NCBI RefSeq assembly: GCF_000091045.1
Contig: NC_006670.1
Coordinates: 1,918,201-1,960,700, forward strand
DNA length: 42,500 nucleotides
DNA from: Cryptococcus deneoformans JEC21
Lineage: Eukaryota; Basidiomycota; Tremellomycetes; Tremellales; Cryptococcaceae
Direction of reading: 5' to 3'
The notes under the pieces were generated by a model. It was not told the origin of the DNA. It did not search any database and saw nothing but the letters and a program-made list of their open reading frames with translations. How positions within the stretch are numbered: position 1 is the stretch's first letter; the number at the start of each line of letters is the position of its first letter. Shown piece by piece: positions 22,523 to 32,812 of this stretch. A program made the translations under genes and the position numbers.

Positions 22523-24425
22523 ATGAAAGTGGCAGTAATTGGGTCTGGCTTAGCTGGCCTGACGACAGCATACCTGCTTCGTCGGCACGGATTTGAAGTC
22601 TGGTTAATAGAGCGAGTGAATATCGCCACCAATTTTTTGCCCGGGGAAGCTCATCAGCTAACTTGATTCTCAGTCATCTAGCCTTGGCTTCCATTCCGAA
22701 TCAATAGAAATGAACCAGGCTTCGGCGGATGTAACGAGAGGTAAATCACCAGGACAAAAGTGGATCATCGATGTGCCTATGCGTGGATTTCAAGGAGGTA
22801 TTTGATTTAATCTTGTCTAATATACATCTATGGTACTGAACAAACCATTGAAAAGGCTATTATCCCAAACTTCTCTCACTATATAGCCACCTCGGTCTGC
22901 CTGTCGTCCCCGTGAATTACACCTTCTCTTTTTCATCCTCTCAGTCGACCTATTTCATCCATTCAGGGGCCTCTGGTGCCTCAGTACCTTCCCTACCATC
23001 AGAAGCTTTTACTGGTTTTTCCAGGCTTGCCAGAGCCTTGATGAAGTTACTGGGGGTAGCGCTATGTTACCTCCTCTTGATTGCCCTGTCCTTCGCAGCG
23101 TGGCATGATCTTCTTCCTCCACCTCTCTCGTCTACGACGTTAACAGTTCGACAATTCACTACCTATCTCTCCTCCTTCTTGACCTATCCAATCAGAATAC
23201 CGGTTATAGGATTATCTCCTTGGACGCCATTGGGAAACGTTTTCGAGAATTTCATGGGGACCCTTGTCTTACCACTCTTTTCGGCCGTGGGTACTATGAC
23301 AGCAGCTGATGTCTGGGCTATGCCTGTTCGTCTGCTACTCGAATATGTGCATACTACTTTGGGCACTTCTCATTATCATTTGGGAGACGGCTTCTCATCG
23401 GCCGATGTCGCGAGACAGTTGGCGGCTCCAGTAAAGGACCAGGGTCCAGACTACTTGCGTCTGAAGACGGAGGTTGTTGGGTTAGAATATGCTTTGGGAG
23501 GCGGAGTAAATATCAGGCTGAGATCCGTGGGGGATTCGGAAATTACAGCAGATGAAATCCTTAGGGTGGAGAAGGTTGTGTTGGCTACTCAAGCAAGTGT
23601 GGCAGGATGCCTTTTACGAAGTCTGGAAAAAAACCTCAAACAATGGGGGGAAGAAAAGGAAAGGAGAAGGATTGGGAAGATGGTCCAGGGGTTGCAAAGT
23701 GTCAAATATAGGGTGAGTACGGCTTTTATTGAATAAGAAATACGACCTGACTGCGTCAGGAAACCATTATCGTCAATCATATGGACACTTCCATCCTTCC
23801 TCCATTCACTGATCGGAGAGACATAAATCTCCATCTCCCTTCAGCACCTAGTTCTTTACCGGAAAAACATCCTTCCCCATCTCCGCCTTACTTTAAACCC
23901 ACTTCGGACAGAATCTACACTATGGCCACTCAGATAATCTGCCCGAAGGCTTACGTTGGTCAGCCTGTTTTGCAAACCACAAATCCGGTGATGAGCATAG
24001 ACTCTAAACGGGTCCTCAGTGTGTCCAAGCTAGAGCGGTGAGCGCCTGTCGGGTTCATAGCCAGACGTATTACTTACGTCACTTCTGTTAGAGCACTCGC
24101 TCTATCAAATCCTCATGAGGTACTACCCCTTCTCCAACCTCACTCTCTGAATGCCTTAGTCTACTTGGCGGGATCGTACGTGTACCCTGGAATTCCACTC
24201 CTAGAAGGTTGCGTAGGAAGCGCCAAGGAAGTGGTAAAGAGCATATTGGAAGGAGAGAAATATCATATTGAAAGCGAACTTAGAGGGGGCCCAGATAAGG
24301 GGGGCGAAAGGAAGCACGCTAGGCAAATCGAGCCTGTTGGTGGCATTGATTGGGAAGTAGGGAGAGGGGGATTGATTACGAAGGCCTGGCGATGGCGATG
24401 GAACACGGAAAGGACTTGGAGTTAA
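22523..24425 (+). CDS. FAD/NAD(P)-binding amine-oxidase-like protein (COG2907 type), 561 aa
   Basis: Predicted flavin-dependent oxidoreductase with unknown substrate. Exons: 22523-22615, 22674-22797, 22856-23712, 23760-24037, 24092-24425. They close to 561 residues ending at TAA 24423-24425. Residues 1-31 form a Rossmann dinucleotide-binding unit, MKVAVIGSGLAGLTTAYLL followed by a terminal acidic residue in LIER. A SLGFHSES segment and GYYPKLLSLYSHLGLP follow, as in COG2907 proteins, where they precede the FAD-contacting region. A strongly hydrophobic stretch, GVALCYLLLIALSFAAW, near residue 135 may be a membrane anchor. The C-terminal VYLAGSYVYPGIPLLEG resembles the family's FAD-binding end motif. 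ATG 22523 starts the Rossmann fold directly. The open frame continues upstream to 22157, but that part has no resemblance to the family and is taken as leader. Confidence 0.85.
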
Positions 24426-24986
24426 GCTGGTACGCCTTGATGGGGCTGAAGTGGACCCCATTTATAGTTTTGTCATGTCGGTAACATGTATACAACAGGG
24501 ATTATCTTCATCATATACGGAGTTCTGTCGATGTCGATGCGAGTCGAGGAGAAGACTTCCATCACTGTTACTCAGATAATTATCTTAAATCTACCAATGA
24601 CTTCTCCACGACTTTACGCTGAATAACGCCATGTGGAATCAATGGATAATAACAGGGTGGAGGTCTACTTCTCTTCCCGTCGTCCTTGAATGTCTTCCGA
24701 GACACCATTCGCTGGTTTCACCCACACACAAGCAACACGCCCGGAGCTCGAAACGACTTTTTCGTTCGCTACATACCAAACGCGATTAGTTATTATTATA
24801 TTATGTATTGGACGATCACCCACTGGCGGTCATGTCCGGCGGGATAGTGTTGTTAATTATTATTAATTTTCGAGATTTTTATCTTCTTGCCGCTGTTTCT
24901 GCTCTTGATGGACTTGGGCTTCTTAATTAACGCATTTCTTTTTTGTTTCCCTTTTTTCTTCTCGAGCACAGATATATCTCGTAAAA
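24426..24986 (+). promoter_or_regulatory. Intergenic promoter region of the dihydroorotase gene
   Basis: Separates two genes on the plus strand. It is AT-rich around 24790-24930, with a run TTAATTATTATTAATTTT at about 24853-24870. A pyrimidine-rich tract (about 24935-24965) lies just before the leader of the dihydroorotase start codon at 24987. No gene or repeat is seen. Confidence 0.5.
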
Positions 24987-26306
24987 ATGCTACAAGAAAT
25001 CGCTCTTCCTTCTCCTGCTGAGTAAGTAATGCCTTGTTCCGTATCGAGCACCGCCAATCTTCTCTTCTCAGCTTCCATGTCCATGTGAGACAAGGAAAGA
25101 TGTGTGAGCTCGTCACTCCTCAAGTTGGTAAGGGAGGTGTTCGCACCGCGTATGTAATGGTAAGGGATTTGTCGTAGATAGATGAACAACGACTCATAGT
25201 AATCTGTAACAGCCCAACCTCGTCCCACCTCTCACTTCCACCGATGCTGTTTTATCCTACAAGGCCGAGCTTGAGAAGATTGATCCCTCTGTTCAGTGGC
25301 TCATGACCCTTTATTTGCATCCTGACGTAACTCCCGCTGAGATCCGCAAAGCTGCTAAAGCGGGCATCAAAGGTCAGTCCTCAAGCTGTTGAGACTAAGC
25401 CGATGGCGTAGGGTGGGTGCGAGGCGTATGGTCACTCGAACAAATGTGCTTATATCCTTTACTACCATGCAGGTGTCAAGTCTTACCCTCGAGGAGTCAC
25501 TACCAACTCCAGTTCTGGCATCGAAGATTACGAAGTCTACTACCCCGTCTTTAAGGCTATGGAGGAAGAAGACATGGTCTTGAACTTGCACGGAGAAGTG
25601 CCCAGTGATGCTGACAAGGTAAGGACCACTCAGTTTGGAGAATATGATGTACGTAAGCTCACCAGGAGAACAGAACATCTCAATCCTCAATGCTGAGATT
25701 CATTTCCTCGAACATCTCCGTAAACTCGCGACCGCTTTCCCCAAGCTTCGTATCGTTCTTGAGCATGCTACCACCTCTGCTGCGGTCGAGACTGTTGCTT
25801 CCCTCCCTTCCAACGTCGCCTGTACAATCACTGCTCACCATCTGTATCTTACAATCGATGAGGTCGCTCCCCAACCCCACCACTTCTGCAAACCTCTTGC
25901 TAAGGAGCCCAAGGATAGAAAGGCCCTCCAAGACGCCATCAAGAGCGGGAACGAGAAGTTCTTCTTGGGCAGTGATAGTGCTCCCCACCCCTTGTCCAGT
26001 AAGGCCCCTGCTTTAACTGATAAGGGCGCTGTGAGCGCTTGTGCTGCCGGTGTATACACCAGTCCCATTTTGATCCCGCTAGTTGCGACCCTTTTGGAAA
26101 GTTTCGGTGCTTTGGATAAGCTTGAGGGATTCGTCAGTGGACACGGAAGGAAATTCTATGGGGAGCCTGCCAAGGAGGGACAGGAGTTAAGGTTGAGGAG
26201 GACGAAGGAGGATGAAGGTTTCGTTAAGGGAACATTCAGGGGTGATGGTGTGGAAGTCATGCCTTTTTGGGCTGGCAAGAGGCTGGGTTGGGAAATTGCT
26301 CAATGA
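24987..26306 (+). CDS. URA4: Dihydroorotase (pyrimidine biosynthesis, Ura4/PyrC type), 353 aa
   Basis: Catalyses reversible ring closure of carbamoyl-aspartate to dihydroorotate, the third step of de novo UMP synthesis. It is a cytosolic binuclear zinc amidohydrolase. Exons: 24987-25021, 25072-25159, 25213-25372, 25473-25618, 25674-26306, closing to 353 residues (yeast Ura4 is 364). All metal ligands are visible: HxH in DFHVHVRQG, the carboxylated lysine in GVKSYPRGVTTNSSSG, His in LHGEVPSD, His in LEHATT, and the catalytic Asp in GSDSAPH. The substrate-binding MPNLVPP is present. The first exon is only 35 nt and its junction falls inside the zinc-site Asp codon. Intron 25373-25472 is long (100 nt) and has the less common donor GTCAGT. 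It converges on the ALDH gene, 133 bp away. Confidence 0.95.
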
Positions 26307-26439
26307 ACAGGATATTTATATTTATATTCATAGGATATCTCTAGGGACGTGAGTTGTAATATCCCAGATGATAAATATGCATGAAAATTGAAATGATACA
26401 ATGACTTGACTCTTCTTACAGCTCCATTGGCTAAGCTTC

Positions 26440-28622
26440 TTATGCGTCAATCCCAAAAGTTACTCCCTGCGCGAGAGAGACTTTGCTAGAATAGTTGACA
26501 GTAGCAGCAGACCACCTCACGTATTGCTTCCAGGCGTCACCGCCAGACTCTCGTCCCCAACCAGTTGACTTGTTACCACCAAAACCAGCACCGATTTCAG
26601 CGCCGCTGGTACCAACGTTAACATTCACGATACCGCAGTCAGAACCTTCGGGACCGAGCCACTTGCCGAGAGACCTGAGGTCACTAGTGAACAAGGCACT
26701 TGAAAGGCCTTGAGGGACAGAGTTGTTGATCTCGATGGCCTCTTCAAGAGTCTCGAATTCGGTAACGAAGAGGATGGGGGCGAAGACTTCTTCCTTCCAG
26801 CAGGGGTCGTCCTTCTTTGGTCGGACGACAGTAGGCCACACCCAGTTACCCCCCTCGACCTCCTTGTTCATACCATTAATTCGGCCTGATCGCTGAGTAA
26901 GGATCTCACCGCCGCGGGATGTCACAGCTTGAAGCGTTGCCTCGTACTTCTTCACGGCTGCTTCGTTGTGAAGAGGACCGATAAGGGTAGACGTTTGAAG
27001 AGGGTCACCAACCATCAAATGAGGGCTAGGTGCTTGGGCATCGTAGACAGGGAGAAGTTTAGAAAGGAATTCTTGCGCAATGGACTTGTGTAGGATGAGA
27101 CGACGAGTAGATGTGCACCGCTGGCCAGCGGTGCCCACGGCAGCGAAGAGAACGCTTTGAAGAGCGAGAGGAAGATCAGCATCCTTGTCAACAATGACGG
27201 CGTTGTTACCACCGAGTTCAAGGATAGTCTGTGAGGTAAATTTAATCACAAACCGATATTACTTGTATGAAGGACTTACCTTGCCGAATCTATCGTTTAC
27301 AGCCTTACCCACCTCCTTACCGACCTTCTCACTTCCTGTGAAGCTCACTGCAAGAACAATTATCAGAAACGGATCGATCATAAACCGTGAAAAACCAATT
27401 TACCCAAAGGAATATCCTCACTACCCACAATAATCTTCCCAACATCGATGCCTCCGCAGACGAGCGCAGCGGTCGCTCCAGGAAGGCCGTTCTTCTCGAG
27501 AACGGGCTGGATAAGACGAGCGACAGCGATTGCCGTCAAAGGGGTTGAGGGTGCGGGCTTCCAAATGGTAGAATTGCCAGAAGCAAGAGCGACTGTAAGG
27601 TTCCTGTGATATCTTTTAGCCAGGAGCTTTCGATTGGACGAAGTATCGACTCACCAGCCCTAAGTTGGGAAGAGTAAAATGGCGAACATATTAGAGTATA
27701 CAAACTACTCTTGATGATTGTACTTACGTAGACGGCCACCTAAAGCAAATCGTCAGCTTATTTACACATTGAACGGGGGAGATGAACGACCTACAGGGAA
27801 GTTGAAGGCAGAGAGGATACCCACAACGCCCAGAGGGTTAGGGACTGCGTGATTTAATCAGCACCGTTCAGACTATCGGTGTCATTTTGAAGCTTACTTT
27901 CGTAGATGACATGCTCAGGACGTTCACTTGGAAGGACTCGACCTGTCATAGTCCTTGACAACCCAGTAGCAAAGTCACACTGTCAGAGGTTTAGCCACCT
28001 CCGCTAATACGGAGTTCGAACCAGACTTACAACATCAATAAACTCCTGAACCTCACCCTTGCCTTCACTTTTGATCTTTCCCATTTCCAAACTTACGAGG
28101 TCACCGAGCTCCGACACCTTGGCCTCAAGAGCTTCCCTGATTTGACGGATGACCTCTCCTCGCTTGGGAGCAGGCATGGAGCGGACAATCCGGTAGGCCT
28201 CCTTTGACTTGGCAATGGCTGCTTGAGTTTCCTCGACGCTGGCCTGTAGAACACCACCAGATTAGCTTTGGATAAGATACGGAGGTATGCTAACTTACAC
28301 CCTTGACTCTGGCCAGGATTTCACCAGTAGCAGGACACTTAGAAGTGATCTCTTCACCGGACCCCTTCCATTGACCGTCGAAGACACCGGGAATAGGGGC
28401 AGCGTTATCGGCAGGAATGTTGAGAGCAGAAAGGACTGCGTGGGCACGAGTTGAAAGTGGACGAGTGCCAGAGGGGACCTTGCTCTCAGTTCCACCGATG
28501 ATATTAGACATAGCGCGCATGATGGTTGTGTTTCGTTGTTGTCTAATTGGGAGGAGAGCGACTGTTCGTCGGTGTGAACGAGGAGCTGTCCAGGAAAGTG
28601 AGAGAACAGAAGAGGAGCGCAT
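26440..28622 (-). CDS. ALDH7-family aldehyde dehydrogenase (antiquitin-type), 580 aa
   Basis: NAD-dependent oxidation of an aldehyde. In animals and bacteria the ALDH7 subfamily acts on alpha-aminoadipic semialdehyde in lysine catabolism, and that substrate is inferred here. Exons: 28622-28299, 28243-28031, 27979-27898, 27844-27795, 27739-27728 (12 nt), 27659-27655 (5 nt), 27603-27404, 27347-27280, 27228-26440, closing to 580 residues. Catalytic Cys lies in GTAGQRCTSTRRL and the general-base Glu in TILELGGNNAV. NAD-site SFTGSEKVGKEVG and the subfamily's SGAEIGAGFGGNKSTGWGRE are clear. The N-terminus MRSSSVLSLSWTAPRSHRR is Arg/Ser-rich and amphipathic, which suggests a mitochondrial presequence. 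The micro-exons restore FPVAVYGWNLTVALASG exactly, so they are well supported. Its 3' end converges with dihydroorotase. Confidence 0.92.
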
Positions 28623-28967
28623 GTTGGTAGCTTTATATATGTCTTTGAGTGGAATAGGTTTGTAGAAAGATGAACGGAAGAAATAGTTGGCCCGCTACGT
28701 CGTTTTGTCTAGGGCCATAACAGAAGATGAGGAACCGACGGTCAGTGGCAGCAGCGCGGGTGGCGTATAGCTACGCGCACCTGATCGCGGCGATATCCTG
28801 ATTAAGTAACCGGCCGCGTGTTTATCAACCTTGCCGAACTCGCTTATGTTTACAAGCCGGTTTACATTAACAGCAGTTCATTACAACCAAATAGAATTGC
28901 CTTCTAATCACACAGCTTACCAGCTAACAACCATCCGATTTCGGCTATTCCGTGGGATGCGCGTCAT
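28623..28967 (-). promoter_or_regulatory. Short spacer: SEC5 3' flank and ALDH promoter
   Basis: 345 bp between two head-to-tail minus-strand genes. It holds the promoter of the aldehyde dehydrogenase gene and the 3' UTR of SEC5. Sequence composition is unremarkable, with no open frame or repeat of note. Confidence 0.5.
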
Positions 28968-31900
28968 CTAATCTTTTGGCGCTCTTAAGCAGAGAGTCTC
29001 CATTCCTGTCGCCTTCCTCGTCGCTGATAACAACTTCCGCAAACCATCCATCTCCTTGCTCAGCTCTTCCGGACTTTGTTGTCGGCCGTATACAGATCCG
29101 ATAGTGTCGTAAATTTGGCTAAGGTTATCGCTGGCTTGCGCGGAAACGTATAAGCTAACGACAGAGTGGAGGTATTCAATCTCGACAGTTGCCTGCAAAC
29201 GCGTGATTTGGGACCAATATCAGGAATTCTGTATTGACGTTACAAAATCAAAGCGCAAGCGTCACTCACAGTGAGCATCCCTCCTGGCCCGTACTTTTTA
29301 ATTTGCTGGAAACAACTCAGGGCAACCCTTGTGATGCTTTCAATCAAAGCTTGAATAACTCTTGGCACCAGGGCTGGTGCAATGTCTCCTGTTTGTGCAT
29401 GTGCCTCAACTAATAGAAGTATGATTTTGTGTATATAAGGCCGAATTTCTGAGAGTTGGATTGTCAGTTAATCGGAGACCCTAGGCGAATACAGATAAGA
29501 AGGTTACCGACCTGCTGGCTTGCCTGCGTTCACCCAGTCTGTATCATGTAGCACTGCTTCTCGAATAATCTTGCTCAGCGGCTCGGCTCGGAGACTAATA
29601 TAGACTTTGAAAGCCCGAGCATCCATGCCTTCGATCACTTGCAGCAAGAGATCCTGCTGCTTGGCCATATCCACGTCCAGAACTTTGCTGACTTTCCTGC
29701 AGATTGCTTTGATCGAAGTTTCTTGCATCTGATTAAATTTAGCGAGGGAAACAAGCAGTCGAATTTCCTGTTGAATCGCAAATGAGCCCCTATTGCGATA
29801 TCCGACAAAACCACTTACAGGGTTTTGTACGACGGAGACATCCATACTCGCCCCTCTTAACGGCTTTTTTCGCTGCTCCACATCTGCTCCCGAGCCATCT
29901 CGCAAGTCCACATCCGTCGCCTTCATAATTCCGTCATATATATGACACTGAGTCTCAACAAAGTCCTCTTTAATTCTTTTTTTTAGGACGTTCGAAAAGC
30001 TTTCCACATCTCCCTTTCGAATTGCAGCAATTTTCTTTACAGAAGAAATAATGCGAAGTTGGAATTCGTCTACTAGAGTGAGATAGCGTATGGCTCCCTT
30101 GGGATTTGTAGCCTGAGACCAATCCTCGAGACCATGCAAAATTTTGGCGTCTATACGTCAACACAGTATTAGCCTACTGCCTCAAGGGATAATAATGCAA
30201 CATACCCCTAGCCCAAACTGCGCCAATTACCTCCTTCATCTTCCATTTCATACTCTCAACCAATCCCTTCATGCCATTCCCCGAATCATTCACGACTTCG
30301 TGACCTGCCAGTTCTCCTGCACAATCAGATATATCTTCTACCAATTTCTCCGCAAAATAACAGGCGGTAATGACAGAGGTTCCGGCTGGAACGAACGATG
30401 GAAGCTGATGGTTGCTATCTTTGCGAGGCGTCGATTCAGCGATAGCCGGATCAGACAGCTTGAAGAATTGGGAGAGAAGAGAGTTGTAAAGTTTGACGAT
30501 TTCGAGAGCCATAATTCGGCAAGTATTGGCAGGACGGTTTGAAGCAACAATGCTATCAGACGAATCGCGCTACTCCACTGTCAGTAATGGCCCAAGCACC
30601 GGTCTGTGGGAAAGCATTTGCCTTTCTGTATTTTCCATCCATACATGCTTTCCCGATCCTCCAGAAGCCTGCGAATGACCTTGCCACATACTCCGAAAGC
30701 TGTTTCACGAGGAAATGGATGGCCAACCAAGCTGTATCTACCGTGGTCGCTACGAAAGTTAATATCGGATTTCAGGCGACGTCAAGGTAAGCTAACTCAC
30801 GAGCAAGGGAGTTTAACTCATATTCTGGCGAAGATAACTGCCGTCTCAAGAGATTCAGATAAGCAGTGGAAGTGGAGGGTTCTCTGGCGCATTCTAGCTC
30901 TGCGACTAAAGTGAGATTAGTTTGGTTAATTCTTCATGAGATAGAGGACGAACTCCTAGCACGTTCCTGGGTCTTTTCATAAATGATCTTCATGGTACTC
31001 AAGATGTGCGCATGTTGGTATTCGAGGTACGTCCAAGCAGGCTCATCGCTCTGATCCAGCTCGACCAGAATCCTGATCACAGATATAAGCATACTCTTCC
31101 GGTAATCAAATCTCAGAAGTGGGACTCACTCAATGGTCCTCTCTTGCTCTTCTACGCCTCTAGAGGCTTCCTTGAGGCCGCTATCAAGTTTCGCTCTCAT
31201 ATCGCCCATGATTTCCTCTACTGAACTCCACACTTTATCGAATACCCTTTTTTGCTGTTCTCTTGATGCATTAACGCCTGGTATAAGTTGCCCTGATCGA
31301 GAATTATGCAGGAAAAGACCTTTTTTATAGTCTCGCAGAGCCAGATCGTACTTTCTCTAATAATCCTTCAGTACGAACTCCGGACACATATACATATATA
31401 TACATACTGCGTTGATGGATTCTAGTAGCTGGCCTGGAAGATTGAACAGGAACTTTGATTTCTCAAATACGCCGAGCGTAGATCTCAGTTTGGAGGCTTT
31501 GACAGCATTCTCCAGTACAGGTAGGAATACCTGGTCAGCTCGATGGGCAGCAACTGAGGAAAACGAGTCAGTAATCATTCACATCACCCTGAACACTCAT
31601 TGGTACCTTTGAATATTTCCCTAAGTTCTCTAATACCGTGATCCGACTCATCGGCCAAAAATTCCTCTTTCATATCGCGATACACAACTAAGAAGCACAT
31701 CAGTATAGTTATCCTCTAGATAAAATCAAGGCTATGTACCATCGCTCGATGCCTTTACAGCTACAAACCGGTCAAAATTGTCTTCGACGAGAATCCTCAC
31801 AGCCTCCGAACGGCTCTCAATAGCCCTTTCAAGGTTGTTAATGCCTTTTTGCAGATCTTGATATGAAGCATCAGGGTGATGAGCAGAGAGGAAAATCTTT

Positions 31901-32314
31901 GGATCAAAAGCCTTGGAGGATAGAGAAGTAGCTGCGCCTGCAAAGAATGTGTGGTCAAGTACTGGACCCCCTAGCGACAGCGTTTCAACCTACGAGTCTT
32001 GATATCCAGGTCTGTCACGCTGTTGAGTCTATGGTAAGCGCAGTCGCTGACTATTGCCCATGCAAGACTTACCCAGTCAACTTCCCTCTCAGTCCCAGAG
32101 GATCACTGACCTCACTGGCCCCACCATCCTCACCAAGTGTACCGGTCCCAGCAAGCGGCCCGTCCTTCTCGTGGTCGACTTCTTCCCAATGCTCGGGATA
32201 AGGAGTGGATATACCGTAGAATTTGAGCACTTATGGCCGCAGAAAGTTATTAGGGACGCCTTGTTTGTTGCGACCCGACTCACAAGCAGCCTCGTCGACA
32301 TCGCGTCGGCTCAT
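28968..32314 (-). CDS. SEC5: Exocyst complex subunit Sec5 (EXOC2), 860 aa
   Basis: Subunit of the octameric exocyst that tethers secretory vesicles to the plasma membrane at growth sites. Exons: 32314-32284, 32229-32073, 32028-31994, 31937-31740, 31687-31607, 31553-31408, 31356-31130, 31072-30954, 30905-30801, 30749-30622, 30569-30206, 30150-29819, 29767-29512, 29448-29270, 29192-28968. Phases close to 860 residues. N-terminal [19 protein letters not shown], then [39 protein letters not shown] and [11 protein letters not shown] are typical Sec5 landmarks. The C-terminal half is helical, with [19 protein letters not shown] and a final [16 protein letters not shown]. Intron 30570-30621 starts with GC, intron 30906-30953 with GTTCGT. 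Intron 29768-29818 is 51 nt and open, so its retention would add 17 residues. No Sec5 Ral-binding domain is visible, as expected in fungi. Confidence 0.92.
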
Positions 32315-32812
32315 GATGATACGTAGCTGTTCCTTGAACAGCCGTTGCTGATCTTCGCTTTAATCGAGGTAATTCGATGATGAATATGAAGTTTCGATAG
32401 TTCAACTATTCAAGATGCTTATGGAAAAAGTATTCGATGTGGTTAAAGCTGGAACTGGTGACCGCTTCGACTTGTTACCCCCTGGCGTAATAATGTATCG
32501 ACGTCAACAATTCCAGCATCCGGCAATGGCCACGAGCTACGCACTGAGATCGGGACAGCGCGCACACGATCCGGACTGTTTTACGAATTTACAGCAAAAC
32601 CTATCACGCACTGTTTTTATACAGAAAAATTGCTTTTCCAAACCGACAAAGCGCCCGCTATGGGATACGTGGTTCATGCTATAAAGCTACAACATACGTG
32701 CAGAAAGCTTGAGATGAAAACTCCGGTATAAGGAGATATGAGGCCATTATATAGCTAAGAACTAATTCTATATTTGATGATTTCGTGGCCCTTTTTCGAT
32801 TAAAAACTAGTA
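32315..32812 (-). promoter_or_regulatory. Spacer: 3' flank of the NT-C2 gene and SEC5 promoter
   Basis: 498 bp between tandem minus-strand genes. It includes a stretch rich in TATAA-like words near 32740-32775. No convincing gene. An 89-codon plus-strand frame at 32415-32684 has no family resemblance. Confidence 0.5.

Noticed and set aside
31947..32326. Plus-strand frames over the SEC5 5' end
   Set aside because: They are opposite-strand shadows of SEC5 exons 1-4, whose minus-strand translation gives clear Sec5 sequence.
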